A stretch of DNA of 64,000 bases from Acidovorax sp. GBBC 1281 (lineage in GTDB: Bacteria; Pseudomonadota; Gammaproteobacteria; Burkholderiales; Burkholderiaceae_C): the NCBI RefSeq assembly GCF_028473645.1, contig NZ_CP097269.1:4921501-4985500 (forward strand), written 5' to 3'. Of this stretch, positions 48,649-58,298 are shown one piece after another. The notes under the pieces were generated by a model. The model saw only the letters and a list, made by a program, of their open reading frames with translations. It did no database searches and had not been told where the DNA came from. The stretch's first letter is position 1, and every line of letters starts with the position of its first letter. The translations under genes and the position numbers were made by a program.

Positions 48649-49440
48649 ATGGACCTGAACCGCCGAGACCTTTTGATGACCTCTTCCGCCACCGTGGGCG
48701 GCGCCCTGGCCGCAGGCTGCGCCAGCGTGACCGCCACTCCGTCCCAACCCGCGCCGTTTTTGCTGAGCGTGCCGGCCGTGCCCATCGCCGGCAGCCGCGA
48801 AGTCTTTCCGGTGCACCGCATCTACTGCATCGGCCGCAACTACGCGGCCCATGCGCGCGAGATGGGGTCCGACCCCACGCGCGAGGCGCCGTTCTTCTTC
48901 CAAAAGCCCAACGACGCGGTGCAGTTCGTGCCGCCGGGCACCACGGTGGACCACCCATACCCCGCCCTCACCCGCAACTACCACTACGAGGTGGAGCTGG
49001 TGGCCGCCCTGCACAGCGGCGGGCGCAACATCGCGCCGGAGCAGGCGCTGCAGCACGTGTACGGCTATGCCGTGGGCCTGGACATGACGCGGCGCGACCT
49101 GCAAGGCGACATGAAGGACCAGAGGAAGCCCTGGGAGATCGGCAAGAGCTTCGACCTGTCGGCCCCCATCGGCCCGATCCACCGCGCGGCGCAGACCGGC
49201 CACTTTCCCAGGGGCGCCATCACGCTGTCGGTGAACGGCACGGTCAAGCAGAGCGCCGACCTGGCGCAGATGATCTGGAGCGTGGCCGAGCAGATCAGCA
49301 ACCTGTCGCAGGCGTTCGAGCTCAAGGCCGGCGATCTGATTTACAGCGGCACGCCCGAGAACGTGGGCGCCGTGGTGCGCGGGGACCTCATGGTGGCGCA
49401 CATCGACGGCCTGCCGGACCTCTCGCTGCGCGTGGTCTGA
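48649..49440 (+). CDS. Fumarylacetoacetate hydrolase-family protein with Tat/lipobox-like leader
   Basis: A 263-residue protein whose residues 50-263 match the FAH fold: IYCIGRNYAAHAREMG, the metal-ligand region YHYEVELVAAL, and GDLIYSGTPENVG. These enzymes hydrolyse or decarboxylate acyl-pyruvates and related diketo acids. Unusually, the N-terminus reads NRRDLLMTSSATVGGALAAG before Cys24: a twin-arginine pair, a hydrophobic stretch and an LAAGC lipobox. This suggests export by Tat and a lipid anchor, although family members are normally cytoplasmic. GGAG precedes ATG 48649. Confidence 0.86.
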   Translation: MDLNRRDLLMTSSATVGGALAAGCASVTATPSQPAPFLLSVPAVPIAGSREVFPVHRIYCIGRNYAAHAREMGSDPTREAPFFFQKPNDAVQFVPPGTTVDHPYPALTRNYHYEVELVAALHSGGRNIAPEQALQHVYGYAVGLDMTRRDLQGDMKDQRKPWEIGKSFDLSAPIGPIHRAAQTGHFPRGAITLSVNGTVKQSADLAQMIWSVAEQISNLSQAFELKAGDLIYSGTPENVGAVVRGDLMVAHIDGLPDLSLRVV

Positions 49441-49509
49441 GCCGGGCCGCATCGGCGCCGAGAAGGCGTTGGCAGGCCGGCCGGCGTGGCGGTGGCACAC
49501 TGCCCCGCC

Positions 49510-50574
49510 ATGACCTCTCCTTTAGCTCCCGAGCCCCGCCGCGCACGCGCGGCTCGCGCCGTCGCCGCCATCGTGGCGCATGCCGTCTCCCTGCCCCGCC
49601 GGCTGGTCCTGCCGCTGCTGGCCCTGGCCGCCGGGGTGACCCAGGCGGCGGGCCTGCGCATGATCGAGGTGCCTGCCGATGCCCAGGGCCCGGCATTGCG
49701 CGGCGCGGTCTGGACGCCCTGCGCCACACCGCCGGGGCCCGTCGGCATCGGCCCGCTCACCCTGGAGGCGGTGCGCAACTGCCCCGTGCAGGGCGCACCG
49801 CTGCCGCTGGTCATCGTCTCGCACGGCTCGGGCGGCACCGCCTTCAGCCACCACGACACGGCCGCGGCGCTGGCCGATGCGGGCTTTGCTGTCGCGGCCA
49901 TCAGCCACCCGGGCGACAACGCGCAGGACCTGAGCCGCCAGGGCCAGCTTTCCGCCTTCGCCACGCGACCGGCCGACATGCGGCGGCTCACCGATTACCT
50001 GTTGGGCGCCTGGCCCGGCCACGCGGAGCTGGACCCCGGGCGCATCGGCTTCTTCGGGTTCTCCCGCGGCGGCACCACCGGGCTCGTGGCCCTGGGCGCG
50101 GTGCCGGACTTCACCCAGCGCCCCGAGCTGTGCCCGGCCGGCTCGCCCATCCCGCTGTGCACCGAGATCCGCAACCGCTCCTGGCCCGCGGTGCCCGCGC
50201 CGGACCCGCGCATCCGCGCCGCGGTGATCGCCGACCCGCTGAACTTCTTCACCCCCGAGACACTGCAGGCCGTGAAGGCCCCCGTGCAGCTGTGGGCCTC
50301 CGCGCTGGGCGGCGATGGCGTCACGCCAGGCAGCGTCGAGGCCCTGCGCCGCGCGCTGCCGGCTGCGCCCGAATGGCACGGGGTGCCCCAGGCCGGACAT
50401 TTCGCGTTCCTCGCGCCCTGCCCCGCCTCCCTGGCCGAGCGGCTGCCCGCCCTTTGCCGCGATGCGCCCGGCTTCGACCGCAGCGCCTTCCATGCAGCGT
50501 TCCACCGCGAGGTGATCGCGTTCCTGCGCCAGCAGTTGGCGCCGGCCGGAGCCAGCGGCCCTTCGGCCCGCTAG
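49510..50574 (+). CDS. Exported alpha/beta hydrolase, dienelactone-hydrolase-like
   Basis: A 354-residue hydrolase with a hydrophobic N-terminal segment (about residues 36-47, LVLPLLALAAGVTQAAG) that reads as a signal peptide on a long basic leader. The catalytic nucleophile lies in GFFGFSRGGTTG, the oxyanion region in VIVSHGSGGTAF, and the histidine in QAGHFAFLAPC. Similar proteins are often labelled PET-hydrolase-like or dienelactone hydrolase; substrate is unknown. ATG 49510 is preferred; an upstream in-frame GTG exists. Confidence 0.8.
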   Translation: MTSPLAPEPRRARAARAVAAIVAHAVSLPRRLVLPLLALAAGVTQAAGLRMIEVPADAQGPALRGAVWTPCATPPGPVGIGPLTLEAVRNCPVQGAPLPLVIVSHGSGGTAFSHHDTAAALADAGFAVAAISHPGDNAQDLSRQGQLSAFATRPADMRRLTDYLLGAWPGHAELDPGRIGFFGFSRGGTTGLVALGAVPDFTQRPELCPAGSPIPLCTEIRNRSWPAVPAPDPRIRAAVIADPLNFFTPETLQAVKAPVQLWASALGGDGVTPGSVEALRRALPAAPEWHGVPQAGHFAFLAPCPASLAERLPALCRDAPGFDRSAFHAAFHREVIAFLRQQLAPAGASGPSAR

Positions 50575-50682
50575 GGGCGGGCGCAGCCGCGCCCAGCACC
50601 GCCCCAGGGGCCCATGGGACAATCGCCCGCTGTTTTTGGTCGTTCTTTCCTTGGAACGGGCCCGTCCGGCCCTCAAGCCCCC

Positions 50683-51780
50683 ATGCCTGCCAGCCCCCGC
50701 ACCTTCACGCTCAGCGATTTCGACTTCACGCTGCCCCCGCAGCTCATTGCCCAACACCCCGCCCCCGAACGCAGTGCCTCGCGCCTGCTCGACGGCCGCA
50801 GCACCGAGCCGGCCGACCGGGTCTTTCGCGACCTGCCCGGGCTGCTGCGCGCGGGCGACCTGCTGGTGTTCAACGACACGCGCGTGGTCAAGGCCCGCGT
50901 GTTCGGCGAGAAGGCCAGCGGCGGCAAGCTGGAACTGCTGATCGAGCGCGTGCTGACCGGCAACGAGGTGGTGGCGCACATGAAGGTGAGCAAGAAGCCC
51001 CTGCCCGGCGCCGTGGTGCACCTGGCGGGCGGGTTGGCCGGTGGCGGCTTCGACGCCACGCTGCTGTCGCGCTGGCCCGAGGACGACGGCCCGCTGTTTC
51101 GCTTCGCGCTGCAGGGCCCCGCGGGTGAGACGCCCTACGACCTGATGGAGCGGCACGGCCATCTGCCGCTGCCGCCCTACATCGAGCGGCACCAGGAGGG
51201 CGGCGACGACCCCGATGCCGCCGAGGACGCACAGCGCTACCAGACCGTCTTCGCCCGGGCCCCCGGTGCGGTGGCAGCCCCCACGGCGGCGCTGCACTTC
51301 GATGCGGGTGTGCTGGCCGACCTGGAGGCCCGCGGCGTGGAGCGCGCCAGCGTCACACTGCACGTGGGCGCCGGCACGTTCCAGCCCGTCAAGACCGAGA
51401 ACCTGGCCGAGCACCAGATGCACGGCGAGTGGTACGAGGTGCCCCTGGCCACGCTGGCCGCGCTGGAGCGCTGCCGCCAGCGCGGGGGCCGCGTGGTGGC
51501 GGTGGGCACGACGACCGTGCGCACGCTCGAATCGTGGGCCCTGAGCGGCCAGGCCACGGGCGACACGCGGATCTTCATCACGCCCGGCTTCGGCTTCCGG
51601 GTCGTGGACGTGCTGGTCACCAATTTCCACCTGCCCAAGAGCACGCTGATGATGCTGGTGAGCGCCTTCGCGGGCTACGAGCATGTGATGGGCCTGTACC
51701 GCCACGCCATCGCGCAGGGGTACCGGTTCTTCAGCTACGGCGACGCCATGCTGTTGCAGCGCCCGCAGCCGGCGCACTGA
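50683..51780 (+). CDS. queA: tRNA preQ1(34) S-adenosylmethionine ribosyltransferase-isomerase
   Basis: Makes epoxyqueuosine at tRNA wobble position 34. The 365-residue protein has the family start [20 protein letters not shown], then [31 protein letters not shown], the WYEVP segment, and the C-terminal [23 protein letters not shown] 50683 gives the usual N-terminus. Queuosine genes tgt and queC are not in the window. The EamA gene begins 20 bp downstream. Confidence 0.96.
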   Translation: MPASPRTFTLSDFDFTLPPQLIAQHPAPERSASRLLDGRSTEPADRVFRDLPGLLRAGDLLVFNDTRVVKARVFGEKASGGKLELLIERVLTGNEVVAHMKVSKKPLPGAVVHLAGGLAGGGFDATLLSRWPEDDGPLFRFALQGPAGETPYDLMERHGHLPLPPYIERHQEGGDDPDAAEDAQRYQTVFARAPGAVAAPTAALHFDAGVLADLEARGVERASVTLHVGAGTFQPVKTENLAEHQMHGEWYEVPLATLAALERCRQRGGRVVAVGTTTVRTLESWALSGQATGDTRIFITPGFGFRVVDVLVTNFHLPKSTLMMLVSAFAGYEHVMGLYRHAIAQGYRFFSYGDAMLLQRPQPAH

Positions 51781-51800
51781 ACGCGGGCCGCCCGCGCGCC

Positions 51801-52715
51801 GTGACGAACCGCTCCGAGACGCCGTCCCCGCCGCCGCTGCACGCCCTGCGCAGCCGCGGCGCCGCGGTGGCGGGCATCGGCCTCACCGTGGGCGCCTGCG
51901 CGTGCTTCGCGGTGCTGGACGCCACCACCAAATGGGTCAGCGCCGCCGTGCCGCTCTTCATGGCGCTGTGGCTGCGCTACCTGTTCCAGGCGCTGCTGAC
52001 CACGGTGTTCGTGCTGCAGCGCGAAGGCGTGGCCGTGCTGCGCACCACGCAGCCGCGGTTCCAGGCGCTGCGCGCGGTGCTGTTCGCCGCCACGAGCCTC
52101 TTCGGCTTCATCAGCATCCAGCACCTGCCGCTGGCCGAGTTCACCGCCATCGTGGCGGCCACGCCGCTGTGCGTGACGGTGGTGGCGGCGCTGTGGTTGC
52201 ACCAGCGGGTGAGCGCGCCGCGCTGGGCGCTGGTGGTCCTGGGGCTGGCGGGCACGCTGGCCATCATCCGCCCGGGGGGCGAGGCGTTCACCTGGGCCAT
52301 GCTCTGGCCGCTGTGCCTGCTGGCCACCGGCACAGGCTACCAGGTCATCAGCAGCAAGATGGCCGGGCACGAGAGCCCTGCCACCACGCAGCTCTACACC
52401 GGCTGGCTGGCCGCGGCGCTGGTGTCGGTGGGCGTGCCGTTCGCCTGGACCGCCATCGCGGACCCGTGGCTGTGGGCCGGCATGTTCGCCATGGGACTGT
52501 CGAGCGCCGTGGGGCACATGCTGCTGCTCAAGGCCTATGCGCGCACGACGCCGGTGACGATCGCGCCGTTCCTCTACAGCCAGATCGGCTTCGCGATGCT
52601 CGCCGGCTGGCTGCTGTTCCGCCATGTGCCGGACGCCTGGTCGCTGGCGGGCATCGCGGCCATCGTGCTCAGCGGGGCCGCCAGTGCCTGGCTCACCGTG
52701 CGCGAGACGCGGTAG
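51801..52715 (+). CDS. EamA-family (DMT) transporter
   Basis: A 304-residue inner-membrane protein with about ten helices in two EamA repeats. Each repeat contains the family pattern (first repeat near LFGFISIQHLPLAEFTAIVA, second near AYARTTPVTIAPFLYSQIGF). This group exports small metabolites or S-adenosylmethionine-like compounds; the substrate is unknown. The start is GTG 51801, just after queA. Confidence 0.88.
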   Translation: MTNRSETPSPPPLHALRSRGAAVAGIGLTVGACACFAVLDATTKWVSAAVPLFMALWLRYLFQALLTTVFVLQREGVAVLRTTQPRFQALRAVLFAATSLFGFISIQHLPLAEFTAIVAATPLCVTVVAALWLHQRVSAPRWALVVLGLAGTLAIIRPGGEAFTWAMLWPLCLLATGTGYQVISSKMAGHESPATTQLYTGWLAAALVSVGVPFAWTAIADPWLWAGMFAMGLSSAVGHMLLLKAYARTTPVTIAPFLYSQIGFAMLAGWLLFRHVPDAWSLAGIAAIVLSGAASAWLTVRETR

Positions 52716-52775
52716 CCCCTGCCTTCCCCGTGACTTCGGAACGGAGGTCGGGCCGAGGCGTGACGCCGCGGGTGC

Positions 52776-53768
52776 TCAGTCGAGCTTGACGCCGGCGTCC
52801 TGGATCACGCGGCCCCATTTCTGCTTGTCCGCCACCAGGAATTCCCGGAACTGCCGTGGCGTGCTGCCGACGGGCTCCAGGCCGTCCTGCACCAGGCGCT
52901 GGGCGATCTCGGGCATGGCCAGCACCTTGGCCACTTCCTGCTGCACGCGCGCGATGGCCGCGGGTGGCGTGCCCTTGGCGGCGCACAGGCCCGTCCAGGT
53001 CACCGGGTCGAAATTCGGCACACCCGTCTCCGACACGGTCGGCACGTCGGGAAAGCCGGGCAGCCGCCGGGCGCTGGCCACGGCCAGCAGCCGCAGCTTG
53101 CCCGAGCGCACGTTCGGCATCGAGCTGACCGGTTGGTCGAAGATCATCGACACCTGGCCCGACAGCACGTCGGCCATGGCGCTGCCGGTGCCCTTGTAGG
53201 CGATGTGCACGATGTCGATGCCTGCGCGCGACTTGAGCATTTCGCCGGCTAGGTGGCCACCCGTGCCGTTGCCGGACGACGCGAAATTGAGCTCGCCGGG
53301 CCTTTGCCGGGCGTACTGGACCAGTTCGCCCACGGTCTTGACCGGCAGCGCGGCATTCACCAGCAGCAGGTAAGGCGCGTTGGCGATCTGCGTGACGGGC
53401 AGCAGATCCGTCTCGGGATTGAAGGGCAGCGACTTGATCAGGTGCGGCTGGATCGACAGCGTGCCCGTGGTGCACATCAGCAGCGTGGTCCCGTCGGGCG
53501 GGGCCGACAGCACCGCCGAGGCGGCGATGTTGCCGCCCGCGCCCGGCCGGTTGTCGATCACGACCGGCTGGCCCAGGGCGTCGGCCAGCTTGGGGGCGAT
53601 CAGCCGCGCGACGATGTCGTTGGAGCCGCCCGGCGAGAAGCCGACGACGATGCGCACCGGCTTGGAGGGAAACGGGTCCGCGGCCCGCGCGGCCGTGGCC
53701 TGCAGCGCGGCGGCCACTCCGAGTACCGAGACGAGGGCGAGGAAGGGGCGAAGCGACAGGCGGTTCAT
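52776..53768 (-). CDS. Tripartite tricarboxylate transporter receptor, Bug/TctC family
   Basis: A 330-residue periplasmic solute-binding protein: signal peptide ending near ATAARA, then PSKPVRIVVGFSPGGSNDIV and ENRPGAGG-type DNRPGAGGNIAASAV, followed by SSGNGTGGHLAGEML and the core YKGTG. These are the ligand-loop motifs of Bug proteins. No TctA/TctB membrane genes lie nearby, as is common for this large family in Comamonadaceae. Ligand is unknown. The aminotransferase gene lies 67 bp upstream on the same strand. Confidence 0.93.
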   Translation of the reverse strand: MNRLSLRPFLALVSVLGVAAALQATAARAADPFPSKPVRIVVGFSPGGSNDIVARLIAPKLADALGQPVVIDNRPGAGGNIAASAVLSAPPDGTTLLMCTTGTLSIQPHLIKSLPFNPETDLLPVTQIANAPYLLLVNAALPVKTVGELVQYARQRPGELNFASSGNGTGGHLAGEMLKSRAGIDIVHIAYKGTGSAMADVLSGQVSMIFDQPVSSMPNVRSGKLRLLAVASARRLPGFPDVPTVSETGVPNFDPVTWTGLCAAKGTPPAAIARVQQEVAKVLAMPEIAQRLVQDGLEPVGSTPRQFREFLVADKQKWGRVIQDAGVKLD

Positions 53769-53835
53769 GGCGATCCTTGGAACGGGGCGTGGTGGGACGG
53801 GACGGGGCGGAGCGGGAGACGCAGTGGCCGAGGCA

Positions 53836-55041
53836 TCAGGCGACCAGCGATGCACGGGCGCGGGCGATGCGCCGGCATCCTTCCAGCAGCTCGTCGGTGC
53901 CGGCGGCGAACGAGATGCGGAAATGCGTGCCGACCCCGTACGCGCTGCCCTGCAGCGCGGCGAGGTTTTCGGACTCCAGCAGGTGCAGGATCCAGTCGTC
54001 GCTGCTGCGGATGAGCGTGCCCTGGGGCGTGCGCAGGCCCCACAACGCGCTGCAGGAGGCGAACAGGTAGAAGGCGCCCTGCGGCCGGTGGCAGTGCAGG
54101 CCATCGATGGCGTTCAGCGCCTGCAGCACGGTATCGCGGCGCTCCTGGAAGATGCGCCGGCTCTGCGCCACGAAATCCTGCGGGCCCGTCAGCGCCGCCA
54201 CCGCTGCGGCCTGCGCGATGGCGTTGGCGCCCGAGGTGCTTTGGGACTGCAGCTTGACCATGGCCTGGATGAGTTGCGCCGGCCCGGCCCCGTACCCGAT
54301 GCGCCAGCCGGTCATAGCATAGGCCTTGGACACGCCGTTGACGGTGAGGGTGCGGGCTTTCAGCGCGGGGGCCACCTGGGCGATGGTGGCGAAGGCGGCG
54401 CCGTCGTAGATGAGGTGCTCGTAGATGTCGTCCGTCAACACCCAGACATGCGGGTGCCGTTCCAGCACGTCGGCCAGCGCGGCCAGTTCGGCGGCGCAGT
54501 ACGTGGCGCCGCTCGGGTTGTTGGGCGAGTTGAGGACCAGCCAGCGCGTCCTGGGCGTGATGGCCCGCTCCAGGTCGGCCGGCTGCAGCTTGAAGCCGAG
54601 CGCCTCGGGTCCCTCCACGAACACGGGCACGCCGCCCGCCAGCCGCACCACGTCGGGGTAGGACACCCAATAGGGTGCGGGCACGATGACCTCGTCGCCC
54701 TCGGCCACCGTGCACATGAGGGCGTTGAAGATCACCTGCTTGGCGCCCGTGCCTACGATGATCTCGTTCACGCCGTAGTCCAGCCCGTTCTCGGTTCGGA
54801 ACTTGTGCGCGATCGCCTCGCGCAGCGCCGGCGTGCCGCCCACGTCGGTGTAGCGCGTCTGGCCCGCGGCCATGGCGCGGACGGCGGCCTCCCGGATGTG
54901 ATCGGGCGTATCGAAGTCGGGCTCGCCCGCCGTCAGGCCAAGAATGTCCCGCCCCTGCGCCCGCAGGGCGCGGGCGCGCTGGCCCGCCATGGAGCTGGGG
55001 GATGGCTGGATGCGGTGAAGGCGGGGCGCGATGTGGAGCAT
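53836..55041 (-). CDS. Class I/II PLP-dependent aminotransferase
   Basis: A 401-residue aminotransferase of the aspartate aminotransferase subgroup. Motifs: LTAGEPDFDTPDHI near the N-terminus, LNSPNNPSGATY, VLTDDIYEHLIYDG, and the PLP-lysine SKAYAMTGWRIGY at about 236-248. The late FRISFA contains the substrate carboxylate arginine. ATG 55041 (MLHIAPRLHRIQPSPS) is the likely start. It sits between a Bug receptor and a divergent LysR regulator, which suggests uptake and transamination of an amino- or oxo-acid. Confidence 0.92.
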   Translation of the reverse strand: MLHIAPRLHRIQPSPSSMAGQRARALRAQGRDILGLTAGEPDFDTPDHIREAAVRAMAAGQTRYTDVGGTPALREAIAHKFRTENGLDYGVNEIIVGTGAKQVIFNALMCTVAEGDEVIVPAPYWVSYPDVVRLAGGVPVFVEGPEALGFKLQPADLERAITPRTRWLVLNSPNNPSGATYCAAELAALADVLERHPHVWVLTDDIYEHLIYDGAAFATIAQVAPALKARTLTVNGVSKAYAMTGWRIGYGAGPAQLIQAMVKLQSQSTSGANAIAQAAAVAALTGPQDFVAQSRRIFQERRDTVLQALNAIDGLHCHRPQGAFYLFASCSALWGLRTPQGTLIRSSDDWILHLLESENLAALQGSAYGVGTHFRISFAAGTDELLEGCRRIARARASLVA

Positions 55042-55184
55042 GGAAGGGGCGGTGTTCGCAAAGGCCGGCGGACCGGGGTGAGGGCCAGTATCCGGCGCGC
55101 ACTGCAGCGGCACAAACGAGTAATTGGCAGGTGCGGCCATTCCATTTCTTCCTGCCCGGGGGGGCTGCCGTACAGTGGCGCGGC

Positions 55185-56156
55185 ATGAACATCACCTTCC
55201 GGCAACTCGAAGCGTTCTTCTTCAGCGCCCGGCTTCGCAGCTTCAGTGCCGCGGCAGCGCGCCTGCACACCACCCAGTCCGCCATTTCCAAGCGCGTGGC
55301 CGAGCTGGAGGCCAGCTGCGGCACGCCGCTGCTGCACCGCACGCCGCGCGGCCTGGAACTCACGCATGCCGGACGGCAACTCGTGCCGCTGGCGGAGGAA
55401 TCGCAGCGCCTGCGGGTTCGCATCGAGCAGGAGGTGAGCGCCGACCATCCGCTGCGCGGCACCTTCCGGGTGGGCGTGACCGAGCTGACGGCGCTCACCT
55501 GGCTCACGCGGTTCATCCAGCGCGTGCAGGAGCAGCATCCAGCGCTGATGCTGGAGCCGGTGGTGGATGCGGGGCTGAAACTGTTCGAGGGACTGGAGGC
55601 CAACCGCATCGACCTGGCCATCATGCCGGGCACGTTCTGGGGCGCGGAGTACGAAACCGTGAAGGTCGGGCAGGTCGAGGATTTGTGGGTGGCCAGCCCG
55701 CGCCTGAAGATCCCGAAGCGGCCGCTGCTGCCGCACGAGTTCGAGGCCTACCCGATGCTGGAGCAGTCCACCGGCGCCTCCAAGAACCGCTTCTACGCCG
55801 CCTGGCGCGCAGAGCACGGCTTTCGCTTCAACCAGGTTTTCGCCACCAACAGCACGACGGTGCTGCGCGAGCTGACCATCAGCGGCTTCGGCATCAGCCA
55901 GCTGGCCCTGGACTACGTGCGCGAGGACATCCGGCAGGGGCTGCTGCGCATCGTCAAAAGTGATCCCATGCCGCCGCCCATGGTCTACAGCGCGGTCTAC
56001 CGGGCCGACAGCTTCAGCCTGCCGATCCGGCGCATGGTCGATCTGGCGGCCCAGGTGTGCGACTTTTCGTTGAAGGCCAACCAGGCCTCCCTGAACCCGC
56101 CGGCCAGGCCCGCCAAGCCCTCACCGCCCGGCCGCCGCCGGCCCCCCAAGGCCTGA
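55185..56156 (+). CDS. LysR-family transcriptional regulator
   Basis: A 323-residue regulator with an N-terminal winged helix-turn-helix (NITFRQLEAFFFSARLRSFS, AAARLHTTQSAISKRVAELE) and a periplasmic-binding-like effector domain. The last 20 residues are Pro/Arg/Lys-rich. Divergent from the aminotransferase gene with 143 bp between starts, the classic LysR arrangement, so it probably controls the aminotransferase-Bug pair and its own gene. Confidence 0.92.
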   Translation: MNITFRQLEAFFFSARLRSFSAAAARLHTTQSAISKRVAELEASCGTPLLHRTPRGLELTHAGRQLVPLAEESQRLRVRIEQEVSADHPLRGTFRVGVTELTALTWLTRFIQRVQEQHPALMLEPVVDAGLKLFEGLEANRIDLAIMPGTFWGAEYETVKVGQVEDLWVASPRLKIPKRPLLPHEFEAYPMLEQSTGASKNRFYAAWRAEHGFRFNQVFATNSTTVLRELTISGFGISQLALDYVREDIRQGLLRIVKSDPMPPPMVYSAVYRADSFSLPIRRMVDLAAQVCDFSLKANQASLNPPARPAKPSPPGRRRPPKA

Positions 56157-56199
56157 GCGGCAGGCGGCATCGGGCGATGGCGGGTGCCGGACGCGCCGA

Positions 56200-57819
56200 T
56201 CAGAACGCCGCGGCATGCCCATCCTTGCGCGGGTCCGAGCCCGCGATGTAGATGCCACCTTCGCGCAGCACGAGCTGGGCGCCGCCGAAGGCGAACACGC
56301 CGTGGCCCGACTCCACGGTGACCTCGTGACCGCGCGCGCGCAGTTCGGCCAGCACGGCGGGATCGAAACCCGGCTCCACGGCCACGCCCCGGCCGCCGGT
56401 GACCCGCCAGCGCGGCGCATCGGCGGCGGCCTGCGGGTTCTGGCCGTAGCGCAGCACGCGCAGCGCCATCTGCACGTGGCCCTGCGACTGCATGGGGCCA
56501 CCCATGACGCCGAAAGCCATGCGCGGCGTGCCGCCGGCATGCATGGCGAACGCCGGAATGATGGTGTGCGAGGGGCGCTTGCGCGGGCCCACCTCGTTGG
56601 CATGGCCCGGCACCAGGCTGAAGCCGTGGCCCCGGTTCTGCAGGCTGATGCCGGTGCCCGGCACCACCACGCCCGATCCGAAGCCCATGTAGTTGGACTG
56701 GATGAACGACACCATCATCCCCGAGGCATCGGCGGCCGCCAGGTACACCGTGCCGCCGCGGCGCGGCGCGCCATGGCCCGGATCGCCGGCGCGCGCCGGG
56801 TCGATGCGCAGGGCACGCTCGCGCAGGTAGGCCGGGTCCAGCAGGTCGCGCGGCGCCACGCGCATCGCGTCGATGTCGGCGTTGTGCTCATACAGGTCGG
56901 CCAGCGCGAGCTTCATGGCCTCGATGCTGGCATGCACCGTCTCCACGTCGTCCACGGGGCGCGTGCCAATGCCCACGGCGTCGAGCAGCCCCAGCGCGAT
57001 CAGCGCGGCGATGCCCTGGCCGTTGGGCGGGATTTCATGGACGACCGCATCGCCGAACGGCTGGCTCACCGTCCCCACCCAGTCGGCCTGGTGCGCGGCG
57101 AGGTCGTCCTCGGTCATCGCGCCGCCATTCGCCTGCGCATGGGCGGCCATCTGGCGGGCCAGCGTGCCGCGGTAGAAGGCCTCGCCGCCGGTGTCGGCGA
57201 TCAGCTCCAGCGTCCGGGCATGCGCTTCGCTGCGGAAGATCTCGCCCGCGCGCGGCGCCCGCCCGCCAGGCATGAAGCACTCCGCGAAACCCGGCTGGGC
57301 ACCCAGCCGGTCCGCCCCCAGCGCCCACTGCGTGGCGATGATGGGCGAGACGGGAAAGCCGCCGCGTGCGTATTCGATGGCGGGCTGCGCCAGTTGCGCG
57401 AACGGCAGCTTGCCCAGCCGCTTCGACAGCGCAACCCAGGCCGAGACCGCGCCGGGCACGGTCACGGCGTTCCAGCCGGACTCGGGAATGCCGCCGCGTT
57501 GGGCGAAGTATTCGGGCGTCCAGGCCGCCGGCGAGCGGCCCGAGGCATTGAGGCCGTGCAGTTCCTTGCCATCCCACACGATGGCGAAGCCATCGCTGCC
57601 GATGCCGCAGCCCGTGGGCTCCACCACCGTCAGCGCCATGGCCGTGGCAATGGCCGCGTCCACCGCGTTGCCGCCGGCCATCAGCATGCACAGCCCGGCC
57701 TGGGCGGCCAGGGGCTGCGAGGCGGAAACGATGTTGCGGCCCATGACGGGGCTGCGCTGCGAGGCGTAGGGCTGGCCCCAGTCGAGGGCGGTGGCGTTCG
57801 GTGGGGGCGCTTGGGTCAT
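56200..57819 (-). CDS. Gamma-glutamyltransferase-family protein
   Basis: A 539-residue Ntn-hydrolase of the gamma-glutamyltransferase family. Self-cleavage should occur before the threonine in RRGGTVYLAAAD (about 374-377), giving large and small subunits. Supporting motifs are AGGNAVDAAIATAMALTVVE, GGDGFAIV-type IGSDGFAIVWDGK and a glycine-rich VMGGPMQSQGHVQ. No signal peptide is seen, so it may be cytoplasmic and act on gamma-glutamyl amides or cephalosporin-type acyl groups. It lies 40 bp before the split Bug receptor gene on the same strand. Confidence 0.9.
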   Translation of the reverse strand: MTQAPPPNATALDWGQPYASQRSPVMGRNIVSASQPLAAQAGLCMLMAGGNAVDAAIATAMALTVVEPTGCGIGSDGFAIVWDGKELHGLNASGRSPAAWTPEYFAQRGGIPESGWNAVTVPGAVSAWVALSKRLGKLPFAQLAQPAIEYARGGFPVSPIIATQWALGADRLGAQPGFAECFMPGGRAPRAGEIFRSEAHARTLELIADTGGEAFYRGTLARQMAAHAQANGGAMTEDDLAAHQADWVGTVSQPFGDAVVHEIPPNGQGIAALIALGLLDAVGIGTRPVDDVETVHASIEAMKLALADLYEHNADIDAMRVAPRDLLDPAYLRERALRIDPARAGDPGHGAPRRGGTVYLAAADASGMMVSFIQSNYMGFGSGVVVPGTGISLQNRGHGFSLVPGHANEVGPRKRPSHTIIPAFAMHAGGTPRMAFGVMGGPMQSQGHVQMALRVLRYGQNPQAAADAPRWRVTGGRGVAVEPGFDPAVLAELRARGHEVTVESGHGVFAFGGAQLVLREGGIYIAGSDPRKDGHAAAF

Positions 57820-58298
57820 GTCTTGTCTCCTTGGGTTGGGAAAGGCGCTCGGGGCGGGCTCATTGTTCCAGGGTGATCTTGCGCTCGCGGATCACGGCAG
57901 CCCAGCGTGCGCTGTCGGCCTGCACCATGGCGGCGAACTGCGCGGCCGTGCTGGGCCGGGCCGGCTCCACGCCCAGCTTGGCCAGGCTGGCGATGACGTC
58001 CGGGGCCTGCATGGCCTTGGCGAAGGCCTGGTGGATGCGCTCCACCAGCGCGGGCGGCGCACCGGCCGGTGCGTACACACCGAACCAGGTCACCGACGAA
58101 TAACCGGGCAGGCCGGACTCCGCCAGCGTGGGCAGCTCGGGCGCAAGCGCGCTGCGCTGCTGGCTGGTCACGGCCAGGGCCCGCAGGCGGCCGCTCTTCA
58201 CGTGGGGCATGCCGGTGGGAATCGAGTCGAACAGCACATGCACCTGGCCCGTCGCCAGGTCGGCGATCGACTGGGCCGTGCCCTTGTAGGGAACGTGC

